This document shows, piece after piece, positions 18,289 to 26,696 of a stretch of 64,000 bases of DNA; the first letter of the stretch is position 1, and the number at the start of each line of letters is the position of its first letter. Below the pieces are notes generated by a model. It did not search any database, was not told the origin of the DNA, and saw only the letters and a list, made by a program, of their open reading frames with translations. The DNA comes from an uncultured Actinomycetes bacterium (GTDB lineage Bacteria > Actinomycetota > Acidimicrobiia > Acidimicrobiales > RAAP-2). The stretch spans positions 124,001 to 188,000 of the forward strand of contig CAIQWC010000040.1 of assembly GCA_903875425.1 (NCBI GenBank), written 5' to 3'. A program made the translations under genes and the position numbers.

Positions 18289-20885
18289 TCGCGAGCCTGT
18301 TCGTCCTCGGACTCCAAGATTACGGTGATGCCGGGGTCTCCGACGCTTAGAACTAAGTCCCGAACACCGCCAGCGTCGCAGAGATCCGACGATGCTGCCT
18401 TAATTTCGCTGATTCGCTCTTCCGTATCGCTCACGATCAATGACGTAACCACGGTGCGCATCGAGCGCTTCGTGGCAGTCTTTTCACGACGTACGACGGC
18501 GAGGACATTGCTGACGGTTTCGTAGATTCCTTCGATGGTTTCAGCAGCAGGACTTAGTTCTTGCACGGTGGGCCATGCGGTCGTATGTACGGAACCGGTC
18601 TGCCACCAACGCCAAACTTCATCGGTGGTGAAAGGCAAAAAGGGAGCAAAGAGACGCTGCAGGGTCGATAGGGTCGCCGCCAAGGATGCTCGTGCTGAGC
18701 GAGTTGCGTTATCGCTGGGATCACCATACGCACGAACTTTTACGAGTTCAACGTAGTCATCGCAAAACTTCCAAAAGAAGCTCTCGGTGCGCTCAAGTGC
18801 TCGAGCATAATCAAAGGCCTCGAATGCCTCGGTAGCTTCAGCGACAAGCTCGCGAAGTTGGCCGAGCAAGTCAAGATCGATAGGAGCGGTGACCGCGTCG
18901 ATCTCGGGGATGGCGTGTCCTTCGAGGCGGCCAATAACAAACTTAGAAGCGTTCAGGATCTTGATCGCTAAGCGGCGGCCTACCTTCATTTGCGATTCGT
19001 CGATGGCGGTGTCAGTACCAGGTCGCCCACTCGCCGCCCAGTAGCGAACAGCATCGGCGGAATGCGTTTCGATCAAGGGTAGGGGGGTAACGACGTTTCC
19101 TTTCGATTTCGACATTTTCTTGCGATCAGGATCGAGAATCCAACCCGAGATCGCCGCGTCACTCCAGGGGAGACTCCCAAATTCCAGTTCAGCCCTAACT
19201 ACCGTGGAGAACAGCCAGGTTCGAATGATGTCGTGACCCTGGGGGCGCATGTCCATCGGGAATACCCGAGCAAAGCGTTCCGGATTGTCTTCCCACTGAC
19301 CAGCAATTTGGGGGGTGAGCGAACTCGTCGCCCAGGTGTCGAGCACGTCGGGATCTGCCATGAAGCCCCCGGTCTGGCCTCGCTGTGCTTCGTCGTAACC
19401 CAGAGGGACATCGGTTGAAGGGTCGATGGGAAGCTGATCCTCTGAGGGTATTAAGGGTTGGTCGTAGGCAACGAGGCCGTCAGCGTCGATGGGGTACCAA
19501 ACGGGGAAAGGAATACCAAAGAAGCGCTGGCGCGAAATGTTCCAGTCTCCGTTGAGGCCTTCGACCCAACTCACCAATCGATGAGACATATAGGCCGGGT
19601 GAAAGCGAAGTTCCCCTGCGGCCTTGAGAAGCTGCTCGCGAAGCGACGTGGTGGCGATGAACCACTGTCGAGAGGTGACAATCTCTAAGGGTCGGTCACC
19701 CTTCTCGTAGTACTTGACGGGGTGTGTAATCGCACGGGGCTCACCGATGAGCGCGCCCGATGTCGTTAATAGGTCAACCATCACCGCTTGTGCTTGCTTG
19801 GGGTTCTTACCAACAATGCTTTGGTAGGCCTTATTAGCTGCGTCGGGATTGGTCGAGGGGAAGTCGCCTTCGCCGAAGGTGACGGCTTCGAAGCGACCGT
19901 CACGAGCAATCAGCGTTCTTGTTGGCAGGTTTAATTCTCGCCACCACACCACGTCAGTGGTATCACCGAAGGTACAGATCATTGCAATGCCCGAACCCTT
20001 TTCAGGGTCAGCAAGTTCGTGGGCGACGACGGGAACCTCCACGCCAAAGACAGGGCTGATGACGTGGCTGCCAAAGAGGCTCTGGTAACGCTCATCGTCG
20101 GGGTGGGCGACGAGTGCGACGCACGAGCACAGTAGTTCTGGTCGCGTGGTCTCGATTTCGACGCTTCCCGTGCCGTCAGCCTTGGCGAAAGCCACGCGGT
20201 GGTAGGCCCCGGGACGCTCTCGGTCTTCGAGTTCGGCCTGACTGACTGCCGTACGAAAGTCAACGTCCCACAAGGTGGGAGCTACATGACTGTAAATCTC
20301 TCCTCGACTGAGTCCTCGGAGAAACGCACGTTGTGAAACCCGTTGCGCTACTTCACCGACGGTTGCGTACTCAAGGTTCCAGTCGACGCTGAGACCAAGC
20401 GTCGTAAAGAGGTGTTTAAAAATTTTCTCGTCTTCGGTGGTGAGAGCGATACAGAGTTCGACAAAGTTGGGTCGAGAAATAGCAATACGCTCTTTGGGAG
20501 CTTCGGCCGGTGGTTTAAAATCCGGGTCGTAGGGTAGCGACGGATCGCAACGAACGCCGTAGTAGTTCTCTACGCGACGCTCCGTAGGCAAACCGTTGTC
20601 ATCCCAACCCATGGGATAGAAGACGTCCTTACCTTGCATTCGCTGGTAGCGAGCGATGGCATCAGTGTGGGTGTAGCTAAAGACGTGCCCAATGTGAAGC
20701 GACCCAGATGCTGTCGGAGGAGGCGTATCGATGGAGAAGACCTCGCTACGTGAACGATCTCCGTGAAAGCGGTACAGATTCTCTTGTGCCCAGGTGGCAG
20801 CGAATTTGGCTTCGAGTCCGTCGATGGATGGCTTGGCAGGAGTGCTGCGTGCTTCGTGGGGGAGAGGAGTGGGTCGGCTGTTCAT
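18285..20885 (-). CDS. valS: Valine--tRNA ligase
   Basis: Class Ia aminoacyl-tRNA synthetase charging tRNA-Val. It has the HIGH motif in PTASGSLHIGHVFSYTH (near residue 60), the CP1 editing domain, and KKMSKSKGNVV (the KMSKS loop). The WDVDFRTAVSQAELEDRE stretch and an anticodon-binding helical bundle rich in FWKFCDDYVELVK complete it. At 866 residues it is within family range. The C-terminal coiled arm is short. Start ATG chosen from the frame; the first 25 residues are poorly conserved, so an internal start cannot be excluded. Confidence 0.95.
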   Translation of the reverse strand: MNSRPTPLPHEARSTPAKPSIDGLEAKFAATWAQENLYRFHGDRSRSEVFSIDTPPPTASGSLHIGHVFSYTHTDAIARYQRMQGKDVFYPMGWDDNGLPTERRVENYYGVRCDPSLPYDPDFKPPAEAPKERIAISRPNFVELCIALTTEDEKIFKHLFTTLGLSVDWNLEYATVGEVAQRVSQRAFLRGLSRGEIYSHVAPTLWDVDFRTAVSQAELEDRERPGAYHRVAFAKADGTGSVEIETTRPELLCSCVALVAHPDDERYQSLFGSHVISPVFGVEVPVVAHELADPEKGSGIAMICTFGDTTDVVWWRELNLPTRTLIARDGRFEAVTFGEGDFPSTNPDAANKAYQSIVGKNPKQAQAVMVDLLTTSGALIGEPRAITHPVKYYEKGDRPLEIVTSRQWFIATTSLREQLLKAAGELRFHPAYMSHRLVSWVEGLNGDWNISRQRFFGIPFPVWYPIDADGLVAYDQPLIPSEDQLPIDPSTDVPLGYDEAQRGQTGGFMADPDVLDTWATSSLTPQIAGQWEDNPERFARVFPMDMRPQGHDIIRTWLFSTVVRAELEFGSLPWSDAAISGWILDPDRKKMSKSKGNVVTPLPLIETHSADAVRYWAASGRPGTDTAIDESQMKVGRRLAIKILNASKFVIGRLEGHAIPEIDAVTAPIDLDLLGQLRELVAEATEAFEAFDYARALERTESFFWKFCDDYVELVKVRAYGDPSDNATRSARASLAATLSTLQRLFAPFLPFTTDEVWRWWQTGSVHTTAWPTVQELSPAAETIEGIYETVSNVLAVVRREKTATKRSMRTVVTSLIVSDTEERISEIKAASSDLCDAGGVRDLVLSVGDPGITVILESEDEQARD

Positions 20886-20919
20886 GGAACGACCAGCCTA
20901 CAAAGCGTGAGCGCAACCC

Positions 20920-21762
20920 TCAGGCGAAGTGCCCAGATCCCTGCGTGGTGACTTGATCGAGGTGGTTGTAGGCCCCCACGGAGGCTTCTAAACCCTCGAC
21001 ACGGCCCTTGAAGCGCAAGGGGTTCCCATCGAAAGCGGGACGGGTGGAGCGGAACTCGAAGTGCTCTAAAACCTTGTCTGGGTAGTGGCGCCGCAGCACC
21101 TCGGCGATCGCGATGGCTTGGAGGGGTCCGTGGACGACGAGGCCAGGATAGGCCTCTTCGTTCACCGCCCAATCTCGGTCGTAGTGAATCCGATGCGCGT
21201 TATACGTCAATGCAGAAAACCGCATGAGCAGCGGCGGTGTTGGATCTAAGGAGAACTCAAAATCCCAGACTGGCTGTTGGTCCGGGTCGCCTGAGGCGGC
21301 AGGTACTCGCGCCGTAGCCGCCTCGCGGTAGACGATGTCTTGTTCTTCTCGAACTGAACCATGTGCACCTGAGGTCGTGAACGTCACGGTAACAAAGACC
21401 AGCTTGCCCGTTGAGCCTTCCTTGACCTTGATGGCCGTTACCTCGCCGTGGCGCGTGAGCATTTCGCCGATACCGAGGTGGCCGTCGAAGTGGTACCGCC
21501 CACCGACGAACATGCGTCGAGGTAACTCAACGGGGGGTAAGAAACCCCCTTTGAAGGGGTGGCCGTCGGGACCAATCTGTGCCTGTGGGGCATCGGGCAA
21601 AAACGCCAACCAGTGCCAGAGTGGCGGAAGTGGGTCACCGAGGGCTGGCGCTGGTGACGGTGTATCGAGCAGGGAATGGAGTCGTTGCGCCATGGCAGCG
21701 GTAACGATGTCGATGCGGTCTTCTGAACTCGCAACCCAGTCTCCGTAGGTTACGGCTTCCAT
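20920..21762 (-). CDS. Mesaconyl-C4-CoA hydratase-like (HTD2/MaoC type) dehydratase
   Basis: A 280-residue double-hotdog hydratase. The N-terminal half has the FAS1-like dehydratase pattern, with WHWLAFLPDAPQAQIGPDGHP near residue 50 and GGFLPPVELPRRMFVGG. The C-terminal hotdog has FSALTYNAHRIHYDRDWA (catalytic His pair) and YPGLVVHGPLQA. This arrangement matches mesaconyl-C4-CoA hydratase (Meh), which hydrates mesaconyl-C4-CoA to citramalyl-CoA in the 3-hydroxypropionate bicycle. Relatives act in other dicarboxylyl-CoA pathways. Its ATG overlaps the upstream CoA-transferase stop by 1 nt (TGATG). Confidence 0.8.
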   Translation of the reverse strand: MEAVTYGDWVASSEDRIDIVTAAMAQRLHSLLDTPSPAPALGDPLPPLWHWLAFLPDAPQAQIGPDGHPFKGGFLPPVELPRRMFVGGRYHFDGHLGIGEMLTRHGEVTAIKVKEGSTGKLVFVTVTFTTSGAHGSVREEQDIVYREAATARVPAASGDPDQQPVWDFEFSLDPTPPLLMRFSALTYNAHRIHYDRDWAVNEEAYPGLVVHGPLQAIAIAEVLRRHYPDKVLEHFEFRSTRPAFDGNPLRFKGRVEGLEASVGAYNHLDQVTTQGSGHFA

Positions 21763-22997
21763 CAGAGGCCGCCGATAACCCCTGCGGCCCGCAGGGCCGC
21801 GATGGCCTCGTCATCGAGTCCAAGGTCTTCGTGGAGAACCTCGTTCGTTTCGGTTCCGACGCCGGGAGAGTTTTTAGCTCTGGGAACGGAGACAACGTCT
21901 TCGTCGAAGCGTAAGACCGCCCGAGGTGTGGGTACCGTACCAATTTCAGGGAAGTAGACGTCTTCGAAGAGTCCGCTCTTGGCAAGCGGAGACTCCGGCG
22001 ATCGGACAAAATCTTCCACGGTTCGGTAGGGGCCCCAGAGAATCTTGGCCTCGGCGAGTGCGCGAGTAGCTTCAGCAAAACTTCGTTGTTCGAACCAAGG
22101 GCCGAACAGAGCCGATGAAACCCGACGGTATCGGTAGCGGGTTACCTCGTCATCGAAGTCGAGACCCATCGATACCGATAAGCCAGCGAACGCATCACGA
22201 GTTCCGGTTAATTCCACCATGGTGTACCAGTGTTTCGGAGTCAACAGGATCGTCATGACATGACCACCATCGGCAGTCTTAAAGTCATGGCCGTAGAGGC
22301 CGAAGGTGTAGTTACCGTCGCGCTGACGAGGCTCGTTATTGATGACTACCTCAGCGACCATTCCTAGGTTGGCAGCCGTCGTGGCCGCTACGTCAGCGAG
22401 TGACACCGTGATGTATTGGCCTTTGCCAGTGCGTTCGCGAACTTTCAGTGCCGAGAGAACCGCAATCACACCTTGCAAGCCGGCAAGGAGATCCCATGCG
22501 GGCAGAACATGGTTGACCGGTCGGGTGTCGTCGGCCGAGCCTGTAATGAGCGGAAAGCCCACCTCTGAATTGATGGTGTAGTCAACCGCGGGACGACCAT
22601 CGGCGTGACCGAGGATGTGGATCATGATGAGGTCTTCACGCCACGCTTTGAGTTCGTCGTAGCTCACACCTGAGTGACCAACGGTATTCGTGACGACAAT
22701 GCCACCTTCGGGACCTTGGCCGGCGAGTAATTTGCCAACAAGTTCTTGTCCTTGCGGGTTTCGGGTGTTGACCTCGATGGATCGCTTCCCACGGTTTAGG
22801 GTCGCCCAGTAGATAGAGCGTCCCATGGCTGAGAAGGGAAGACGCCTGGTATCACTGGCACCACCGGGCGGGTCGATTCGGGTGACCTCAGCGCCAAGTT
22901 GGCTCAGGGTCATGGCGCAACTTGGTCCCGCCACATAGGTAGAAATATCGAGAACTTTTACTCCGGCAAGAGGTGCTTCAGGTGTACTCATAGGCAA
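21762..22997 (-). CDS. Family III CoA-transferase (CaiB/BaiF), mesaconyl-CoA transferase-like
   Basis: A 411-residue class III CoA-transferase. It begins APLAGVKVLDISTYVAGP, has the catalytic aspartate region near DLLAGLQGVIAVLSAL and the RGKRSIEVNTRNPQG segment of the family. Beside a Meh-like hydratase, the best functional parallel is mesaconyl-C1/C4-CoA transferase (Mct), which moves CoA within mesaconate; succinyl-CoA:dicarboxylate transferases are the alternative. Substrate is inferred from neighbours. First in a two-gene minus-strand operon that diverges from the CoA-ester lyase. Confidence 0.82.
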   Translation of the reverse strand: MPMSTPEAPLAGVKVLDISTYVAGPSCAMTLSQLGAEVTRIDPPGGASDTRRLPFSAMGRSIYWATLNRGKRSIEVNTRNPQGQELVGKLLAGQGPEGGIVVTNTVGHSGVSYDELKAWREDLIMIHILGHADGRPAVDYTINSEVGFPLITGSADDTRPVNHVLPAWDLLAGLQGVIAVLSALKVRERTGKGQYITVSLADVAATTAANLGMVAEVVINNEPRQRDGNYTFGLYGHDFKTADGGHVMTILLTPKHWYTMVELTGTRDAFAGLSVSMGLDFDDEVTRYRYRRVSSALFGPWFEQRSFAEATRALAEAKILWGPYRTVEDFVRSPESPLAKSGLFEDVYFPEIGTVPTPRAVLRFDEDVVSVPRAKNSPGVGTETNEVLHEDLGLDDEAIAALRAAGVIGGL

Positions 22998-23103
22998 CCA
23001 CGCTAGGCGCTTGGTGCACCCCTGTGCCTGCTAGGTGCCAAGAGCCAGTACTGCGAACTGTTACCGTTCGGTAGCAAGGCTACGAATAAGTAAGGGGACG
23101 TCT

Positions 23104-23991
23104 ATGAATGAATCACCGCGGGCTCGTCGCAGTTGCCATGCCGTCCCCGCTTCGAGTGAGAAGTTTTTGCTCAAGGCCCCCGAGCTTGGCGCTGATATGT
23201 ACTTTTTGGATCTCGAAGACGCGGTGGCGATTGATGCCAAAGAGCACGCTCGATCGTTAGCTCGTAGGGCCATTAGCAATGGTGCCTGGGGCGACGCAGT
23301 ACTGTGTGTGCGCCTCAACGCGTGGGCAACTGATTTAACGAACGCTGATCTCGAAGCCATCGTCACTGCTGACACGGCTCGCCTCGATGAAGTGATGCTT
23401 CCCAAAGTCGAAAGTGTCGATGACGTACAAGATCTCGATATTGCATTGAGCGAATTAGAAACGGCCGTTGGATTACCGGTAGGCCACGTGGGTATCGCGG
23501 CTTTGATCGAGACCGCCACCGGCGTGATGAACCTAGAAGCCATTGCAGGCTCGTCGCCGCGGCTAACGACCTTGGTGCTTGGCCCTTTGGATCTTGCCGC
23601 TTCGCTTCAGATGCCGCCGTCGGCTTCGGGTGATCCCGCTGACCACTTTGACTATGTCTTCATGCGTCTCTTGATTGCAGCCCGAAGCTACGGCCTGAGC
23701 GTGATCGACGGCCCCTTCCCGGCGGTCAAGGATCTTGAGCGACTCGTTGGTGCCGCAACGCGCACACGGAGCTTGGGATTTGACGGCAAAATGACACTTC
23801 ACCCCGGGCAGATTGAAATCGTCAACCGTATTTTCTCACCCAGCGACGTCGAGGTGGAGCGGGCAACCGCCATTATCTCGGCCCTTGACGCCCAAGACGC
23901 GGCGGGGGCACTGTTCTTGAACGGCGAGATGATCGACGAAGCCTCAGCCAAGGCGGCTCGGGCGATTATCGCCCGCCAAAAGCGGGCGTAG
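23104..23991 (+). CDS. HpcH/HpaI-type CoA-ester lyase (malyl/citramalyl-CoA lyase, CitE-like)
   Basis: A 295-residue TIM-barrel lyase. It shows the N-terminal RRSCHAVPASSEKFLLKA, Mg-binding FLDLEDAVA, MLPKVESVDD, ALIETATGVMN with the metal Glu, VLGPLDLAAS, DGKMTLHPGQIEIVN and a C-terminal lid. Such enzymes cleave malyl-CoA, beta-methylmalyl-CoA or citramalyl-CoA to acetyl-CoA, pyruvate or glyoxylate products. With the divergent Mct- and Meh-like genes, (S)-citramalyl-CoA cleavage is a coherent role. Start ATG at 23104 follows AAGGGG at 7 nt; the frame can extend 23 codons further without support. Confidence 0.85.
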   Translation: MNESPRARRSCHAVPASSEKFLLKAPELGADMYFLDLEDAVAIDAKEHARSLARRAISNGAWGDAVLCVRLNAWATDLTNADLEAIVTADTARLDEVMLPKVESVDDVQDLDIALSELETAVGLPVGHVGIAALIETATGVMNLEAIAGSSPRLTTLVLGPLDLAASLQMPPSASGDPADHFDYVFMRLLIAARSYGLSVIDGPFPAVKDLERLVGAATRTRSLGFDGKMTLHPGQIEIVNRIFSPSDVEVERATAIISALDAQDAAGALFLNGEMIDEASAKAARAIIARQKRA

Positions 23992-24003
23992 CCTCTAGGG
24001 ACC

Positions 24004-25380
24004 ATGCTTTTGCTCCATGACACGCTCGCTGGTGAGGTAACCGAATTCACGCTCCGTGATCCGGGTAAGGCCTCGATGTACATCTGCGGCCCTACGGTCT
24101 ATGACCTGCCCCACTTAGGTCACGGTCGATTTACCTTGGTCTTCGATGTTCTGCGTCGATATCTCATTTTTAGCGGTCTTGACGTCACCTACGTTTCTAA
24201 CATCACGGATATTGACGACAAGATCATTGCTCGCGCCGCCGCCGAAGCGCGAAGCGAGAGCGCAGTGTGTGAAGAGTACGAGGCGCGCTGGTGGGAAGCG
24301 ATGGATCAACTCGGTGTGATGCGTCCCGACAAGACGCCGCATGCCACCGACTTTGTCGACGAAATGGTGACCATGATTAATGAGCTGATGGCACGAGGTG
24401 TCGCGTATCAGACCTCCGATGGCGTATATCTCGATGTATCTCAGGTCGAGGGCTACGGTGCCTTGGCTGGTCAGCCTCTTGAATCACTCAAAGCTGGTGC
24501 TCGGATAGAGGAACACGAAGAGAAGCGCTCTCCTCTTGACTTCGCTCTATGGAAAGCAGCGAAACCTGGTGAACCTAGGTGGCCAGCGCCCTTTGGGGAA
24601 GGTCGACCGGGGTGGCATACGGAGTGTGTGGTCATGAGCCTTGACCTTCTTGGTGAAGGTTTTGATCTCCACGGTGGCGGCTTGGACTTGAAGTTTCCCC
24701 ACCACGAAAATGAACGTGCCCAGGCGGTGGCACTTGGTCGTCCCTTCGCAGCCCACTGGGCTCACAATGGCTGGGTGATGGTTGAGGGCGAGAAGATGTC
24801 AAAGTCGCTCGGAAACTTCACGTCACTGACTGATCTACTCGAAAAATCTGATGGGCGAGCGTATCGACTCTTAGTATTGCGATCGCACTATCGCGCACCC
24901 ATCGAAGTTACGCCCGACACTATTGACGATGCGGAGCGGGGCCTCGATCGGCTCGACGGTATTGCTCGTCGACTGCCACTCAAGGCTCCGACATTTCCAG
25001 TGGTGCTGAGCACCAATGATGCCTACGACGCTGAGTCAGTAGCTCGATTTGTAGAACTCATGGACAACGACCTTCAGACCCCTCAAGCGCTTGCCCTCGT
25101 CTTTGACGTCATCACCCGTGCCCACTCAGCAGCCGATGCTAACGATGAGGGTGCGGCGACCATGCTCGGCAATACCGCACTCTTGTTGGCAGGGGCGATG
25201 GGACTTGAAGCCCGGGGGGAAGCGGCTGTTGTGGATGCGCTCACCCAATCCCTCGTTGCAGAGCGTGACGCGGCACGAGAAGCCAAGGATTTTGCTCGTG
25301 CTGATGCGCTGCGTGATGAACTCACAGCCCTTGGTTGGGTGGTCGAGGACACGGCGGCAGGTACCGCCGTGCGTCGCTGA
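24004..25380 (+). CDS. cysS: Cysteine--tRNA ligase
   Basis: A class Ia synthetase of 458 residues charging tRNA-Cys. YICGPTVYDLPHLGHGR gives the Zn cysteine and the HIGH-like motif; the later Zn ligands are in GWHTECVVM and FPHHENERAQ; KMSKSLGNF is the KMSKS loop; a short DALR/C-terminal helical domain follows. GWHTEC replaces the usual GWHIEC. The related mycothiol ligase MshC shares this fold, but the length and DALR domain favour CysS. It begins 12 nt after the lyase stop on the same strand. Confidence 0.93.
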   Translation: MLLLHDTLAGEVTEFTLRDPGKASMYICGPTVYDLPHLGHGRFTLVFDVLRRYLIFSGLDVTYVSNITDIDDKIIARAAAEARSESAVCEEYEARWWEAMDQLGVMRPDKTPHATDFVDEMVTMINELMARGVAYQTSDGVYLDVSQVEGYGALAGQPLESLKAGARIEEHEEKRSPLDFALWKAAKPGEPRWPAPFGEGRPGWHTECVVMSLDLLGEGFDLHGGGLDLKFPHHENERAQAVALGRPFAAHWAHNGWVMVEGEKMSKSLGNFTSLTDLLEKSDGRAYRLLVLRSHYRAPIEVTPDTIDDAERGLDRLDGIARRLPLKAPTFPVVLSTNDAYDAESVARFVELMDNDLQTPQALALVFDVITRAHSAADANDEGAATMLGNTALLLAGAMGLEARGEAAVVDALTQSLVAERDAAREAKDFARADALRDELTALGWVVEDTAAGTAVRR

Positions 25381-25401
25381 GTAAAGTCATCATGGCGGTT
25401 G

Positions 25402-25415
25402 TTACCTCTAGGTAA
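25402..25415. promoter_or_regulatory. Dyad upstream of the interrupted acyl-CoA dehydrogenase
   Basis: TTACCT-CT-AGGTAA is a perfect 6+6 inverted repeat 32 nt before the ATG of the acyl-CoA dehydrogenase frame. It overlaps a TAATAA hexamer (25413-25418) that could act as a -10 box. The position suits an operator for a TetR- or MarR-type regulator; no regulator is adjacent. Confidence 0.35.
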
Positions 25416-25446
25416 TAAACGACAGGACTGATAGGGGAGGTAACCC

Positions 25447-26661
25447 ATGGCTGAGTTCTCGTTGGAGCTCGACGACGAGCACATTACCGTTCGCGATTGG
25501 GTTCATGAATTCGCGGTGAATTACATTCGCCCCGTGGCCCACGAATGGGATGAGCGCGAGGAAACGCCGTGGCCCGTGATTCAAGAAGCCGCTAATGCTG
25601 GTTTGTACTCACTGGAATTCAAGACTGATGCGGTATCTGATCCTCAGGGTCTCAAATTGGTCCTGGCACTTGAAGAGCTTGCGTGGGGCGATGCCGGGAT
25701 TTGCCTCTCGCTCATGGGGACCTTGCTCGCTGTCGCGGGAATCATGGCTACGGGAACCCCCGCTCAGCAGATGGAGTGGATTCCACAGTGTTTTGGAACA
25801 GCGAAGGACGTGAAGATTGCGGCCTTCTGCGTTTCGGAAGCTGATGCGGGAAGCGACGTATGAAGTTTGAACACTCGAGCTGTGTACAACGAAGCCACCG
25901 ACGAGTGGGTACTCAACGGAACAAAAACCTGGATCACCAACGGTGGCATCGCTAACGTTCACGTCGTTGTCGCTTCGGTGGATCCTGATTTACGAGGTCG
26001 TGGACAGGCCAGTTTTGTCATTCCTGAAGGCACGAAGGGAATTAGTCAAGGCCAAAAGTATAAGAAGATGGGCATTCGTGCTTCGCATACCGCCGAAGTA
26101 GTGCTCGATGAATGTCGTATTCCAGGGGCATTCTTGCTCGGTGGTAAGGAGCGCCTCGATGAGCGCCTCGCTCTCACCCGTGAAGGTCGACGTTCTGGCG
26201 AGCACGCTGCCATGAAGACCTTTGAGTCGACGAGGCCATCGGTAGGGGCTCAGGCGCTCGGTATCGCTCGGGCGGCTTATGAGTTTTCGCTTGACTATGC
26301 CAAGGAGCGTAAGCAATTTGGCCGTTACATCATTGAGAACCAAGCCATTGCTTTCAAGCTTGCCGATATGAAGATGGCCATTGACGCATCACGCTTACTG
26401 GTGTGGCGCGCTGCGTGGATGGCCGCCACGGGTAAAGCATTCGAACATGGGGAAGGTTCCATGTCGAAACTCATGGCTGGCGAGACAGCGGTTCGGGTCA
26501 CCGAAGAGGCTATTCAAATCATGGGTGGCTATGGCTACGTCCGAGAAAACCCAGTCGAGCGTTGGCACCGAGACTCAAAGATCTACACCATCTTTGAGGG
26601 AACCTCTGAGATTCAGCGCCTCATTATCGCTCGGGCAATCTCGGGACTACGCATTCAATAG
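25447..26661 (+). pseudogene. Acyl-CoA dehydrogenase interrupted by one in-frame TGA
   Basis: Two consecutive frames in the same phase (25447-25863 and 25864-26661) together make a 404-residue acyl-CoA dehydrogenase, split only by TGA at 25861-25863. The first part ends inside the FAD-binding signature (FCVSEADAGSDV) and the second resumes SLNTRAVYN...WVLNGTKTWITNG. It contains RKQFGRYIIENQAI and the catalytic-Glu motif IFEGTSEIQRLIIAR, so all else is intact. Family members commonly have a small residue where the stop sits, and GGA to TGA is a single change. GGGGAGGTAACCC precedes the ATG. This is a recent pseudogene, or an assembly or sequencing error. Recoding is unlikely, since TGA ends many genes here. 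Confidence 0.85.
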
Positions 26662-26696
26662 CGCCTCGCGGCGGACGCAGGCGTTACTAATGGCTG

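Noticed and set aside
24004-25380. Mycothiol ligase MshC instead of cysS
   Set aside because: MshC shares the fold, but this protein is longer with a DALR-like C-terminal domain, and no mycothiol genes are adjacent.
25447-26661. TGA reassigned or decoded as selenocysteine
   Set aside because: TGA ends many intact genes here, and the residue is at a loop position that normally holds a small non-catalytic amino acid; no hairpin was evident to argue for a SECIS.
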